DNA of 64,000 bases from Erwinia sorbitola (GCF_009738185.1 NZ_CP046509.1:3909501-3973500); one strand, 5' to 3'. Positions 15,845-25,331 are shown, numbered from the stretch's first letter. The notes: a model not told the origin generated them from the letters alone. Numbers and translations are program-made.

Positions 15845-17758
15845 TTATTTTTTGTTGTCTTTCACTTCTTCAAATTCAGCGTCGACAACATCATCATCTT
15901 TCTTCGCACCGTCAGTCGCATCTGCTGCGCCGCCAGCCGCCTGCTGCTGTTGAGCGAACTCCATCAGCTTGCCGGACACTTCCATCAGAGCCTGGATCTT
16001 GGCTTCGATTTCCGCTTTGTCTTCGCCTTTCAGCGCAGTGTTCAGATCGGTCAGAGCTGCTTCGATAGGCGCTTTGTCATCCGCTGGCAGTTTATCGCCC
16101 GCTTCATCCAGCTGCTTACGAGTGCTGTGTGACAGCTGGTCGCCCTGGTTACGAGTCTGAACCAGTTCTTCGAACTTACGGTCAGCTTCAGCGTTAGCTT
16201 CTGCATCACGCACCATTGCTGCGATCTCTTCTTCGTTCAGGCCAGAAGAAGCTTTGATGGTGATCTTCTGCTCTTTACCGCTGTTTTTGTCTTTAGCAGA
16301 CACGTGCAGGATACCATCGGCATCGATGTCAAAGGTGACTTCGATCTGCGGCATACCGCGCGGTGCATTCTGGATACCGTCCAGGTTGAACTGACCCAGA
16401 GATTTGTTATCTGCGGCACGTTTACGCTCACCCTGTACAACATGGATGGTTACCGCAGACTGGTTGTCTTCCGCCGTAGAGAACACCTGGCTGTGCTTGG
16501 TCGGGATAGTGGTGTTCTTGCTGATCAGCGCAGTCATCACGCCGCCCATGGTTTCGATACCCAGAGACAGCGGGGTAACGTCCAGCAGCAGAACGTCTTT
16601 CACTTCACCAGCCAGCACACCACCCTGAACCGCTGCACCTACGGCAACAGCTTCATCCGGGTTCACGTCTTTACGTGGCTCTTTACCGAAGAACTCAGCC
16701 ACTTTCGCCTGCACCATTGGCATACGAGTCTGACCACCAACCAGAATCACGTCGTTGATGTCAGAAACTGACAGACCGGCGTCCTGTAAAGCAACTTTCA
16801 GCGGCTCGATTGAACGGGCAACCAGGTCTTCTACCAGTGATTCCAGTTTTGCACGAGTCACTTTGATGTTCAGGTGTTTAGGACCTGTTGCATCAGCAGT
16901 GATGTACGGCAAGTTCACGTCGGTCTGCTGTGCAGAAGAGAGCTCGATTTTCGCTTTCTCTGCCGCTTCTTTCAGACGCTGCATCGCCAGTGGATCGTTG
17001 TGCAGATCGATGCCCTGATCTTTCTTAAACTCAGCCACCAGGTAGTTAATCATACGGCTGTCGAAGTCTTCACCACCCAGGTGGGTATCACCGTTGGTAG
17101 CCAGAACTTCAAAGGTTTTTTCGCCATCAACTTCATCGATTTCGATGATAGAGATATCGAAAGTACCACCACCCAGGTCATATACCGCGATGGTGCGGTT
17201 ACCCTGACCTTTATCCAGACCGTAGGCCAGTGCCGCTGCGGTTGGTTCGTTGATGATACGTTTTACTTCCAGACCGGCGATACGACCTGCATCTTTGGTC
17301 GCCTGACGCTGTGCGTCGTTAAAGTAAGCCGGTACGGTGATAACCGCTTCAGTTACTGGTTCACCCAGATAATCTTCAGCCGTTTTCTTCATTTTTTTCA
17401 GCACTTCAGCTGAAATCTGTGGCGGAGCCATACGCTGGCCTTTCACGTCAAGCCATGCGTCACCGTTGTCAGCGCCAACGATTTTAAACGGCATGATTTT
17501 CAGGTCACGCTGTACTTCTTCGTCCTGGAAGCGACGGCCAATCAGGCGCTTAATCGCAAACAGAGTATTCTGTGGGTTGGTCACGGCCTGACGTTTAGCA
17601 GGCTGCCCTACCAGAATTTCACCATCCTGGGTGTAAGCAATGATGGAAGGCGTTGTACGATCGCCCTCTGCATTCTCCAGTACACGCGCTTTGCCGCCAT
17701 CCATAATGGCCACACAAGAGTTAGTTGTACCCAGGTCAATACCAATAATCTTACCCAT
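15845..17758 (-). CDS. dnaK: Hsp70 chaperone DnaK
   Basis: ATP-dependent cytoplasmic chaperone acting with DnaJ and GrpE, also a regulator of sigma-32 stability. It has 637 residues (E. coli 638). The nucleotide-binding domain begins IIGIDLGTTNSCVA. The phosphate loops VYDLGGGTFDISIIEID and VILVGGQTRMPMVQ, and the interdomain linker DVLLLDVTPLSLG near residue 390, are intact. The acidic C-terminus ends in the EEVKDNKK tail typical of DnaK. Two heat-shock promoters lie upstream. Confidence 0.98.
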   Translation of the reverse strand: MGKIIGIDLGTTNSCVAIMDGGKARVLENAEGDRTTPSIIAYTQDGEILVGQPAKRQAVTNPQNTLFAIKRLIGRRFQDEEVQRDLKIMPFKIVGADNGDAWLDVKGQRMAPPQISAEVLKKMKKTAEDYLGEPVTEAVITVPAYFNDAQRQATKDAGRIAGLEVKRIINEPTAAALAYGLDKGQGNRTIAVYDLGGGTFDISIIEIDEVDGEKTFEVLATNGDTHLGGEDFDSRMINYLVAEFKKDQGIDLHNDPLAMQRLKEAAEKAKIELSSAQQTDVNLPYITADATGPKHLNIKVTRAKLESLVEDLVARSIEPLKVALQDAGLSVSDINDVILVGGQTRMPMVQAKVAEFFGKEPRKDVNPDEAVAVGAAVQGGVLAGEVKDVLLLDVTPLSLGIETMGGVMTALISKNTTIPTKHSQVFSTAEDNQSAVTIHVVQGERKRAADNKSLGQFNLDGIQNAPRGMPQIEVTFDIDADGILHVSAKDKNSGKEQKITIKASSGLNEEEIAAMVRDAEANAEADRKFEELVQTRNQGDQLSHSTRKQLDEAGDKLPADDKAPIEAALTDLNTALKGEDKAEIEAKIQALMEVSGKLMEFAQQQQAAGGAADATDGAKKDDDVVDAEFEEVKDNKK

Positions 17759-17805
17759 TTAGACATCTCCCACTTAAATTCAATTCAAATCAGCTTATGA
17801 ACCAT

Positions 17806-17833
17806 TAATGCGGGCGATTTTTCCAGTTTCAAC
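17806..17833 (-). promoter_or_regulatory. Sigma-32 promoter of dnaK (proximal, P2-like)
   Basis: On the minus strand GTTGAAA (17833-17827), 13 bp, then CCGCATTA (17813-17806). This matches the heat-shock consensus CTTGAAA-N13-CCCATNT at most positions. The flanks resemble the second E. coli dnaK promoter (CAGTTGAAAC). It lies about 50 bp upstream of the dnaK start. Confidence 0.7.
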
Positions 17834-17882
17834 TGTGCGCCCTACGCTTTTTTTCCAGGTCCGTAGCCTCGGATGCCAACTA

Positions 17883-17910
17883 AGATGGGGCCGGGCGACG
17901 CGGCATCAAG
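17883..17910 (-). promoter_or_regulatory. Sigma-32 promoter of dnaK (distal, P1-like)
   Basis: On the minus strand CTTGATG (17910-17904), 13 bp, then CCCCATCT (17890-17883). This is close to the sigma-32 consensus and to the main E. coli dnaKJ promoter (CTTGATG...CCCCATTT). The start point would be about 120 bp upstream of the dnaK start codon. Confidence 0.85.
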
Positions 17911-17941
17911 GGGCAGATAGAAAAAAATTTTCACTTTGCCT

Positions 17942-17976
17942 GAAAAAGACAACGGGCCAGCCTGAGCTGACCCGTT
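17942..17976 (-). terminator. Rho-independent terminator of the MFS transporter gene
   Basis: On the minus strand AACGGGTCAG/CTGGCCCGTT forms a 10-bp stem with one mismatch and a 6-base loop, followed by GTCTTTTTC. It lies about 20 bp after the MFS stop codon and separates it from the dnaK promoters. Confidence 0.8.
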
Positions 17977-17993
17977 TATCCTTTTGTGCGGGG

Positions 17994-19298
17994 TTACTGT
18001 GCGCGAATCTGATTGATCAGCACCTGCTGCCCGGCTTCGCGCCGCAGCCAGCAGCCCACCAGCACCCCCATCGCTGCCAGCGCCAATACATAATACGCCG
18101 GTGCCATTGGCGACAGCTTCAGCATCAGAGTAAGAGCTATCGGCGTCAGTCCGCCAAAGATGGCGTAGGCGATATTATAAGAGAAGGAAATGCCGGTAAA
18201 ACGCACCTCTGCCGGGAAGGCGCTCACCATCACGAATGGCACCACGCCTACAACGCCAACGCACAGCCCGGCAATCGCATAGGCGATAAACAGATATTCA
18301 GGCGCATGGGCTGCCACATTGAAAAACGCCCAGCTTGAGGCGGCCATTAACAAGCTTCCTGCAATAAGGGTGGTGGCAGCACCAATGCGATCCACCAGTG
18401 CCCCGGCGATAATACAGCCGAATATCAGCATCACCGTTGCCAGGCTATTGGCCTGAAGCGTCAGTGCCGCAGGCAGACCGTGTAGCTTTTGCAACAGTGC
18501 CGGAGCCATCAGTAATACCACTACAATACAGGCCGATAGCAGCCAGGTTAGCAGCATCGACACCACCACGCCGTGAGTATGGCGCACCACTACGGTTTTC
18601 AATGGCAGCTCGGCAGAAAGCGCCTTGCGCTGTTTCATCTGAAGAAACACTGGCGTTTCATGCAGCCAGCGGCGCAGATACATCGCCAGCAGGCCAAAAC
18701 CACCGCCCAGCAGGAAAGGAATGCGCCAGCCGGTCTCAGCCACCGCTTGTGCACTCATGGTGGTGGTGATTAATGTTGCGACCAGCGATCCGAGCAGAAT
18801 ACCGAAGGTGAGTCCGGCGGTTAGCGTTCCGCAGGCGAAGCCGATACGTTTTTCCGGTACATGTTCCGCTACAAATACCCAGGCACCCGGTACTTCACCG
18901 CCAATCGCCGCCCCCTGCAAAATACGCAGCAACAGCAGCAACAGCGGCGCCGCAATACCAATAGAGGCATAGGTGGGCAGCAGGCCCATCGCCAGCGTGG
19001 GTAACGCCATCATCAGGATACTGAGGCTGAACATTTTCTTGCGCCCCTGGCTGTCGCCAAAGTGCGCCATAATCAGTCCTCCCAGCGGGCGGGCCAGATA
19101 ACCCGCAGCAAAAATTCCGAACGTCTGCAACTGGCGCAGCCATTCGGGAATGTCAGACGGGAAAAATAGCTCGCCAATCACACTGGCGAAGAAAACAAAG
19201 ATAATAAAGTCGTAGAACTCCAGCGCGCCACCCAGCGCAGCCAGAGTTAATGTCTTGTAGTCCTGACGGTTCAGGCGGCGCGTATGATCAAGGGACAT
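17994..19298 (-). CDS. MFS transporter, metabolite:H+ symporter-like
   Basis: Inner-membrane major facilitator protein of 434 residues with about 12 hydrophobic segments. The first helix segment GALEFYDFIIFVFFA and the loop RPLGGLIMAHFGDSQGRKK (MFS motif A) resemble the metabolite:H+ symporter branch that includes ProP and KgtP. A middle segment, LLRILQGAAIGGEVPGAW, is also typical. The substrate cannot be read from sequence; carboxylates or betaines are possible by family only. It is monocistronic, between mog and dnaK, a place where E. coli carries different genes (such as satP). I give no gene symbol. Confidence 0.85.
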   Translation of the reverse strand: MSLDHTRRLNRQDYKTLTLAALGGALEFYDFIIFVFFASVIGELFFPSDIPEWLRQLQTFGIFAAGYLARPLGGLIMAHFGDSQGRKKMFSLSILMMALPTLAMGLLPTYASIGIAAPLLLLLLRILQGAAIGGEVPGAWVFVAEHVPEKRIGFACGTLTAGLTFGILLGSLVATLITTTMSAQAVAETGWRIPFLLGGGFGLLAMYLRRWLHETPVFLQMKQRKALSAELPLKTVVVRHTHGVVVSMLLTWLLSACIVVVLLMAPALLQKLHGLPAALTLQANSLATVMLIFGCIIAGALVDRIGAATTLIAGSLLMAASSWAFFNVAAHAPEYLFIAYAIAGLCVGVVGVVPFVMVSAFPAEVRFTGISFSYNIAYAIFGGLTPIALTLMLKLSPMAPAYYVLALAAMGVLVGCWLRREAGQQVLINQIRAQ

Positions 19299-19426
19299 AG
19301 TTTTTCACAATAATCCAGAGTCAGAAGTAAACAGTATAGTTAGCATGTGTAAAGCTGGAGTTACTATACCGTCAATTTTCTGCCACAGCAGCGCCGGGTG
19401 GATCTTATGCGTGAAAAGAGTAATTT

Positions 19427-20014
19427 TTAGCTGTTTGTTTCGCGCCGTGCGCTTTTAGGACGAAATGCTGCTACTACCTGCGGGTCTGTCTCGATATAAG
19501 GTCCGTCCAGCAGCTGGATACAATACGGTACGCTGGCGAAAATACCCTGAACCTTTGCCTTACCCTCTTCGTCTTTCAAACCTTCCAGCGTTTCTTTAAT
19601 CGACTTCGGCTGCCCCGGCAGATTAATCACCAGCGACTGCTTGCGGATCACCGCGGTCTGGCGCGACAAAATGGCAGTGGGCACAAAGTTAAGGCTGATC
19701 TGTCGCATCTGCTCGCCAAAACCTGGCATTTCCCGGTCAGCAATTGCCAGCGTCGCATCCGGGGTGACATCGCGCCTGGCGGGTCCGGTTCCACCGGTGG
19801 TAAGTACCAGATGACAAAACATCTCATCAACCAGTTCACAGATCGTCTGCTCGATCATTGGCTGCTCATCGGGTACCAGCCGTTTTTCCACTTCAAAAGG
19901 AGTTGTCAGGGCTGCGGACAACCATGCCTCAAGGGCGGGTAATCCCTGATCCTGATAGATGCCGTTCGCAGCGCGATCGGAGACTGAGATCAATCCTATG
20001 CGTAGAGTATTCAT
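19427..20014 (-). CDS. mog: Molybdopterin adenylyltransferase
   Basis: Adenylylates molybdopterin before molybdate insertion in molybdenum cofactor synthesis. From ATG at 20014 (MNTLRIGLISVSDRA) it has 195 residues, the E. coli length. An upstream in-frame ATG at 20128 adds 38 residues without family support. The MoCF-biosynthesis signature LTTGGTGPARRDVTPDAT is near residue 70, and NLPGQPKSIKE lies toward the C-terminus. It is single, followed by the MFS gene on the same strand 128 bp on. Confidence 0.95.
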   Translation of the reverse strand: MNTLRIGLISVSDRAANGIYQDQGLPALEAWLSAALTTPFEVEKRLVPDEQPMIEQTICELVDEMFCHLVLTTGGTGPARRDVTPDATLAIADREMPGFGEQMRQISLNFVPTAILSRQTAVIRKQSLVINLPGQPKSIKETLEGLKDEEGKAKVQGIFASVPYCIQLLDGPYIETDPQVVAAFRPKSARRETNS

Positions 20015-20443
20015 TATGTTCTTGCCCTTGTTACCTGACCGGATGGTTACAAGCCGGGTTGGTGAGATTCTTAGCACAAATAATACACTGAAGTCCGGAA
20101 CAGTGGCAAAGAGAGAGGAAGCATGCAATGAGAAAAAAATGCAAACATGACAAAATTAATTTTAATATTCAAAAAATAATTATTTAACATTATTAATAAT
20201 GAATTAGAAAATAAAGAAACAAAATAAATAGCTTCCTCTGCGCATTTTTTGATAGCGCTAAACCATGAAAAAAAAGCCAAAATCGCCAAAAACAACATTG
20301 ATAGATAAGGAAAGCACTGCGGAATAAACCAAAAGCATATCAACTTAATTTTATTCAACATTCAGTAACCAATCCATGATGCAGACATCAATGGATAGAT
20401 TTATGCACGCTGTTTTTTCAACCCTTATAAAAGAGTGAGTAAC
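20015..20443. other. AT-rich intergenic region upstream of the fimbrial operon
   Basis: This 429-bp gap separates the divergent mog gene and fimbrial operon. From about 20140 to 20350 it is very AT-rich (poly-A/T runs, the 14-bp palindrome CATTATTAATAATG at 20188-20201), in contrast to the GC-rich backbone. An imperfect inverted repeat, ATCCATGATG/CATCAATGGAT, lies at 20372-20396, about 50 bp before the pilin start. Such regions often bind H-NS and hold fimbrial promoters. I saw no inverted repeats of the kind used by a phase switch, no recombinase gene and no convincing gene. Confidence 0.5.
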
Positions 20444-21046
20444 ATGAAGAATATTATCATCGCCAGTAGCATCATCCCTTTAGCACTCGTGAGTTCATTA
20501 AGCTATGCCGCAACAAGTGTTTCCGGGGGAACAATAAACTTTTCGGGTGCTGTGACTGATGCCACCTGTACAATTAACGGTAATAACTCCGCCAGTCTGT
20601 CCGTGGTACTGAATCCCATCACCACACAGCAGGCTGGAACGGCTGAGGGTATTATTGATGCAGGGAAAAAAGCGTTTTCTCTGGACTTCTCTAACTGCGC
20701 ATCAGCTCAGGCAGCTACAGCAGCAGCCGGAGGAGGTGCGGCACCAGCATCAACGCTTAAAATGAGATTCTCATCGCCCAATACTATTTCCAATGATGGA
20801 AAATACCTGATCAACCAGGTAAATAACGCTCAGGGTAACCCGCTGAATGTAGGTATCGCTATTGTTCTGCAAAGTACGGAAACGCAGCCTATTTCCCTGC
20901 AAAAGGATCTGGATACTAAATTAGCTGGTAATAAGACTACGCCTGAGACGCTGAATTTCTATGCGAAATACTACAAGGTAGGTACTGCGGCAGCTGAAGC
21001 CGGTACGGTTCGTACCATGGTGACATATAGCATTTCTTATCTCTAA
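20444..21046 (+). CDS. Major fimbrial subunit (pilin)
   Basis: Structural subunit of a chaperone-usher fimbria, 200 residues from ATG at 20444, with AGAGTGAG as ribosome-binding site. A GTG 9 bp upstream is a less likely start. A signal peptide (MKNIIIASSIIPLALVSSLS, cleaved after YA) is followed by the donor strand GGTINFSGAVTDATC. The pilin disulfide pair is Cys42/Cys85. The end VTYSISYL carries the penultimate-Tyr beta-zipper motif recognised by chaperones. An alanine-rich loop near residues 88-100 is unusual. It is first gene of the operon. The pilus type and receptor are unknown. Confidence 0.9.
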   Translation: MKNIIIASSIIPLALVSSLSYAATSVSGGTINFSGAVTDATCTINGNNSASLSVVLNPITTQQAGTAEGIIDAGKKAFSLDFSNCASAQAATAAAGGGAAPASTLKMRFSSPNTISNDGKYLINQVNNAQGNPLNVGIAIVLQSTETQPISLQKDLDTKLAGNKTTPETLNFYAKYYKVGTAAAEAGTVRTMVTYSISYL

Positions 21047-21080
21047 TTGTTAATAGCGCACCACGTTGAGAGATGGTTCC

Positions 21081-21767
21081 ATGAGAAAGTATTTACTATT
21101 ACTTTTGTTACTCCCTGGCTTGTGTTCCGCCAATGTTATTATCAGCGCAACCCGCGCTATTTATCTTTCTGACAAGAAAGAGATCGCGGTTCAATTGCTC
21201 AACGATGGTGCCGACCCTTCGCTGGTACAGGCATGGATTGATAATGGCAACCCTGATTCAACCCCTGAAACGGCAAAAGTACCTTTTTTGCTGATGCCGC
21301 CGGTGGTAAAAGTTCCCGCGCATGGCGGGCAACAGTTAAGAGTAAAATATCTCGGCAACATACCGATTCAGGATCGTGAGTCGGTATATTATCTTAACGT
21401 ACTGGATATTCCGCCTGTACCTGAAAACTTGCAGGGGAAAAACGTTATGCAGTTAGCAATTCGTTCGCGTATAAAACTTTTCTTCCGTCCTGCCGGATTG
21501 AAAATAACACTGAACGATATGATCAGCCATTTAACACTAACAGCGATGAATAAGAGCATTCTTATCCATAACGCAAGCCCCTATTATCTGACACTGTCAG
21601 CCTTACGAGCGGGGAAAGAAAATCTTCTTAGCGAAGGTTTAATGGTGGCTCCATTTTCACAAACAACACTCGCTGTAAAAGGCTCGGTGACGCGCGGAAT
21701 GCCCCTGTCTGTTGTTTATCTTAATGATTATGGCGCAAGTATAGAATCTAAGAAAAATGCACAGTAA
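21081..21767 (+). CDS. Periplasmic fimbrial chaperone
   Basis: PapD/FimC-type chaperone that donates its G1 strand to pilins in the periplasm. It has 228 residues from ATG at 21081. A TTG 15 bp upstream is not needed. The signal peptide is MRKYLLLLLLLPGLCSA. The subunit-anchoring Arg (ATRAIYL, Arg25) and Lys (RSRIKLFFRP, about Lys132), and the signature DRESVYYLNVLDIPP near residue 100, are all present. The F1-G1 loop is short, as in the FGS class. The usher starts 2 bp after its stop codon. Confidence 0.93.
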   Translation: MRKYLLLLLLLPGLCSANVIISATRAIYLSDKKEIAVQLLNDGADPSLVQAWIDNGNPDSTPETAKVPFLLMPPVVKVPAHGGQQLRVKYLGNIPIQDRESVYYLNVLDIPPVPENLQGKNVMQLAIRSRIKLFFRPAGLKITLNDMISHLTLTAMNKSILIHNASPYYLTLSALRAGKENLLSEGLMVAPFSQTTLAVKGSVTRGMPLSVVYLNDYGASIESKKNAQ

Positions 21768-21769
21768 CT

Positions 21770-24217
21770 ATGACTCACTTTATAAAAAACCGAGTAACAC
21801 GTCGGTTTATGCTGGCGTGCTCCCTTTTACTCGAACATCATGTTGTTTATGCATTATCATTTAACACAGACTTTCTTGCCGGTGGTTCCGATCATTCTGA
21901 TTTAACGCGATTTTATCAAAATAGCGATCTGCCTGAAGGCAATTACTCCGTCGACATTTACGTAAATAATGACTGGAAAGGAAATTATAATGTAAAGCTG
22001 GTAACCACTAATGATGATATTCGCCTTGATCCTGACGACTTCAATCGGCTGGGAATAAAATCCCACTTTGATAAAGATGAATTGAAAGGTAATAATTATA
22101 TTAACCTCTTTAAACTTCCCGGTGGAGTAAAAAGCAGTTTTGATGCCGGACTAATGAAGGTTAATATCAGTGTGCCGCAGCAGGAACTGAATACTAAATG
22201 GCAGGGTTATGTTGATCCTAAATTTTGGGATGAAGGTATACCTGGCCTGACACTCTCCTATCAGGCTAACTATTACCATTCAACCACTCATCATCAACCT
22301 GATGAGGATACCGCTTATGTCTCCTTAAACAGCGGGCTTAATCTGCTTAACTGGCAATTCCGTGACAACAGTGCATATAACTATTCGCATCGGGGAAAAT
22401 CAAGCTGGGTGAATAATACGCGCTATCTGCAACGGAATTTCAGCGGTATCAACTCTCAGCTGCGTATTGGTGACAGCTACACCACCTCCGATTTATTTGA
22501 CTCATACCGCTTTCGTGGAGTCACCATCGGAACCGATATTCGAATGTTTCCTGACTCGATGCAGGGCTTTGCGCCAATCGTACACGGCGTAGCTCAGACC
22601 AACGCACTGGTTAAAATTATCCAGAATGGCGTCACCATCTATCAGCAAAATGTCTCGCCAGGGCCGTTCGCCATCAATGATATTTTGCCAACGGGATCAG
22701 GGGGCGATCTGCATGTGGAAGTCGATGAAGCAGATGGACGTATTCAGCGCTTTATCGTGCCGTACTCATCGGTTCCCGGCATGTTGAAGGAGGGTGTCAA
22801 TGTCTACAACATCGCCATAGGTGAAGTGCGTATTCCGGATACCAGCGCACATCCGAACTTCGTTCAGGGGACATGGCGCCGGGGGATGTCTAATCTGTTT
22901 ACCGTCTATGGCGGAGCTATCTGGAGCAGCCACTACGGCTCAGTGCTCGCAGGCACCGGCCTGAACCTGCCTTTCGGTGCCCTCTCTTTTGATATCACTG
23001 AGGCGCGACAGTCATCATTCCACCATCTGCATAGCAGCAGCGGACAGAGTTACCGGCTGGCCTACAGCAAATTTTTCTCTGATACCGGTACTAACCTGGC
23101 GCTGGCGGCCTGGCGCTATTCAACCAGCGGCTTTCTTACCCTGGAAGATTCGGTACAGATACAAAGTAGCGGTGGAGAACAAGTATATAACTCCACGATT
23201 AACCAAAAAAATAGTTTCAACGTCAATATCAATCAAAACCTGGGCGGTTCCGCCGGCTCTTTTTTTCTTTCCGGCACGGTCAGGGATTACTGGAACGGTC
23301 AGCGGAAAAGCAGAGAGTACCAGGTTGGCTATTCAAATACGCTTTACAACATTACCTATAACCTTTCTGCCAGCCGCACGCGCAACAATGATAATCATGA
23401 AGAGATGCGTTATTACCTGGGTCTATCCATACCGTTTACGATGTTTGATTCCCCCATGTATCTCTCTGCCAATTCAGCTTTTAGAGGCGCTCACTACACC
23501 AACAGCGACCTTGGTTTAAGCGGCAGCGCGGGCCAGGCGAACCAGTGGAACTACAATGTGAATCTGACCAATAATCAGGGTGGAAAAACCACAGCCAACA
23601 CCAACGCCAGTTATCGTGGGTCTGCCAGCACGGTCAGTGCCTCATGGAGTCAGTCTTCTGATTTCAGCCAAACAGGCCTGGGGATGACAGGAAGCGTGGT
23701 CGCATACCAGGGCGGTGTCTTGTTTGCCAATCAGGTCGGGAATACGTTTGCCATTGTTGATGCCCCCGGCCTGGCGAATGCGCGGGTCAACAGCGACGGC
23801 ACCATCCTGACAAATAGTAAAGGCCGGGCGCTGGTGCCTTATATGTCACCTTACCGTAAGAATGCCCTGACTATTGATACTACCGGTGCTGAAGGTGATG
23901 CTCAGTTGCTCAGTAACCGTAAAGATGTGGTTCCTTATTCAGGTTCTATTTCCTGGGTGAAATTCGACACTGACCAGAGAAAGAGCTTTATTTTTTATGC
24001 TCTCGACAATCATAACGGCCCCCTGCCTTTTGGTACGCTGGTTACCGATAGTCAAAGTAACCAAATCGGCTATGTCGGTCAGGGCAGCGTTATATTCCTG
24101 CAAAGTGAAAAATTACCTGACACCGTTGTCGTTCATTTCTCCGGCAACACTAATCATATCTGTACGATTAACAACCCGAAAACCAATCTGTCCAGTGATG
24201 TCAATCATTGCCAGTAA
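21770..24217 (+). CDS. Outer-membrane fimbrial usher
   Basis: FimD/PapC-family pore that assembles and exports the pilus. It is 815 residues. A signal peptide is followed by the N-terminal chaperone-docking domain (LSFNTDFLAGG...LPEGNYSVDIYVN). The 24-strand barrel includes RFRGVTIGTDIRMFPDSMQG and a plug domain around PGPFAINDILPTGSGGDLHV. The C-terminal domains end with a Cys pair (HICTINN...NHCQ). The signal peptide region (MTHFIKNRVTRRF) is long but plausible. The gene reads through intact. The adhesin gene starts 12 bp downstream. Confidence 0.95.
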   Translation: MTHFIKNRVTRRFMLACSLLLEHHVVYALSFNTDFLAGGSDHSDLTRFYQNSDLPEGNYSVDIYVNNDWKGNYNVKLVTTNDDIRLDPDDFNRLGIKSHFDKDELKGNNYINLFKLPGGVKSSFDAGLMKVNISVPQQELNTKWQGYVDPKFWDEGIPGLTLSYQANYYHSTTHHQPDEDTAYVSLNSGLNLLNWQFRDNSAYNYSHRGKSSWVNNTRYLQRNFSGINSQLRIGDSYTTSDLFDSYRFRGVTIGTDIRMFPDSMQGFAPIVHGVAQTNALVKIIQNGVTIYQQNVSPGPFAINDILPTGSGGDLHVEVDEADGRIQRFIVPYSSVPGMLKEGVNVYNIAIGEVRIPDTSAHPNFVQGTWRRGMSNLFTVYGGAIWSSHYGSVLAGTGLNLPFGALSFDITEARQSSFHHLHSSSGQSYRLAYSKFFSDTGTNLALAAWRYSTSGFLTLEDSVQIQSSGGEQVYNSTINQKNSFNVNINQNLGGSAGSFFLSGTVRDYWNGQRKSREYQVGYSNTLYNITYNLSASRTRNNDNHEEMRYYLGLSIPFTMFDSPMYLSANSAFRGAHYTNSDLGLSGSAGQANQWNYNVNLTNNQGGKTTANTNASYRGSASTVSASWSQSSDFSQTGLGMTGSVVAYQGGVLFANQVGNTFAIVDAPGLANARVNSDGTILTNSKGRALVPYMSPYRKNALTIDTTGAEGDAQLLSNRKDVVPYSGSISWVKFDTDQRKSFIFYALDNHNGPLPFGTLVTDSQSNQIGYVGQGSVIFLQSEKLPDTVVVHFSGNTNHICTINNPKTNLSSDVNHCQ

Positions 24218-24229
24218 TCAGAGAAAGAG

Positions 24230-25315
24230 ATGAAGACGATACGTATTTTAACGGGCAGTATTATCACGTTTACCTTGCTGATGCTGCTACCATTACAGTG
24301 CCGGGCAGGTTGCACTCAGCCCTCCCCCACTGATGCCGTGCCACTCTATTACGATGCGACCAGTGCTCTTAACTCGGCAGGTAGCGCTTCTGTAACGCAG
24401 AGAACCAATTACCCCGGTAGCTTCAAATGCAACGCCCCCCCATGGGGTATTTTGGGTGGTAAAAACACTGTTGCAAATTTATCACCCTATACCTCTAATA
24501 CCATCTATTTAAAGTTTCCAGGAGATGCTTACGTCAGCGTATCTGTTACCGGCCTCACACCACAGCAGGTAAATCCCAGCGTAGGCAGTAACAGTGCATC
24601 ATCAATTAATGCGAGTTTCACAATCAATCTTAAACTGATGAATACGGTGCCGACGAAAAATGTCATGACTGTTAATGGCGACCTGGCGACAATTAAACCG
24701 ATTGTCCTTGCACAGGACAATACCGGCCTGACACTCCTGCAATCCATTAGCCGACTTATCACTGATTTCACCTACTTTATATTCCACTGGAGCTGGCCAC
24801 AGCACGATTACGATATTTATTATCAGTCGATACAAATACGCTTTGTTAAATCGGTTACCACCTGCCAATTTGATGATGCAAATAAAACAGTGGTGCTGAA
24901 TAATATCGACAGATCTTCATTACTTTCAGGAAGTTCAAATGGGAAAAAAGACTTTACGCTCAACTTCACCTGCGCCCTGTTTCAAAACAAGATCGCCACC
25001 CGTAGTGTGCAGGCCTTTCTGAGCAGTCGCTACCTGCTGGCATCAGATAATACTACGCTGATCTCTTCGGCCCCTGACGCGGCAGGCGGCGTCGGGATTC
25101 GCCTCGCCAAAGCGAGTGATAATATTCCGTTGAAGATGAGCTCGTCATCCAGCGCGCAAGGAAACGCCACCGCACTGTTTTCCTACTCAGCTTACCAGGT
25201 TATGCCGCCGGTATTCTCAATACCAATGAGTGCGTGGTATTACGTTTATAACAAAGCTGCGCTCTCTGGTGGTCCGGTCAGGACAACAGCGGTGCTGAAT
25301 TTTGTTTACGACTAA
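24230..25315 (+). CDS. Putative two-domain fimbrial tip adhesin
   Basis: Last gene of the fimbrial operon, 361 residues, with signal peptide MKTIRILTGSIITFTLLMLL and cleavage after CRA. The mature N-terminal half (about residues 27-210) is Ser/Thr/Asn-rich with Cys28 and Cys64 and resembles no lectin domain I recognise. The C-terminal half looks like a pilin domain: TTCQFDDANKTVVLNNID, a second Cys in NFTCALFQN, and an aromatic end, VLNFVYD. Position, size and domain layout match FimH/MrkD-like tip adhesins. The ligand is unknown. The aromatic HWSWPQHDYDIYYQ segment near residue 190 is distinctive. Confidence 0.75.
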   Translation: MKTIRILTGSIITFTLLMLLPLQCRAGCTQPSPTDAVPLYYDATSALNSAGSASVTQRTNYPGSFKCNAPPWGILGGKNTVANLSPYTSNTIYLKFPGDAYVSVSVTGLTPQQVNPSVGSNSASSINASFTINLKLMNTVPTKNVMTVNGDLATIKPIVLAQDNTGLTLLQSISRLITDFTYFIFHWSWPQHDYDIYYQSIQIRFVKSVTTCQFDDANKTVVLNNIDRSSLLSGSSNGKKDFTLNFTCALFQNKIATRSVQAFLSSRYLLASDNTTLISSAPDAAGGVGIRLAKASDNIPLKMSSSSSAQGNATALFSYSAYQVMPPVFSIPMSAWYYVYNKAALSGGPVRTTAVLNFVYD

Positions 25316-25331
25316 GAGTGGGGATCAAGAA

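Noticed and set aside
20090..20443. Invertible phase-variation switch before the fimbrial operon
   Set aside because: No pair of matching inverted repeats flanking a promoter and no recombinase gene nearby.
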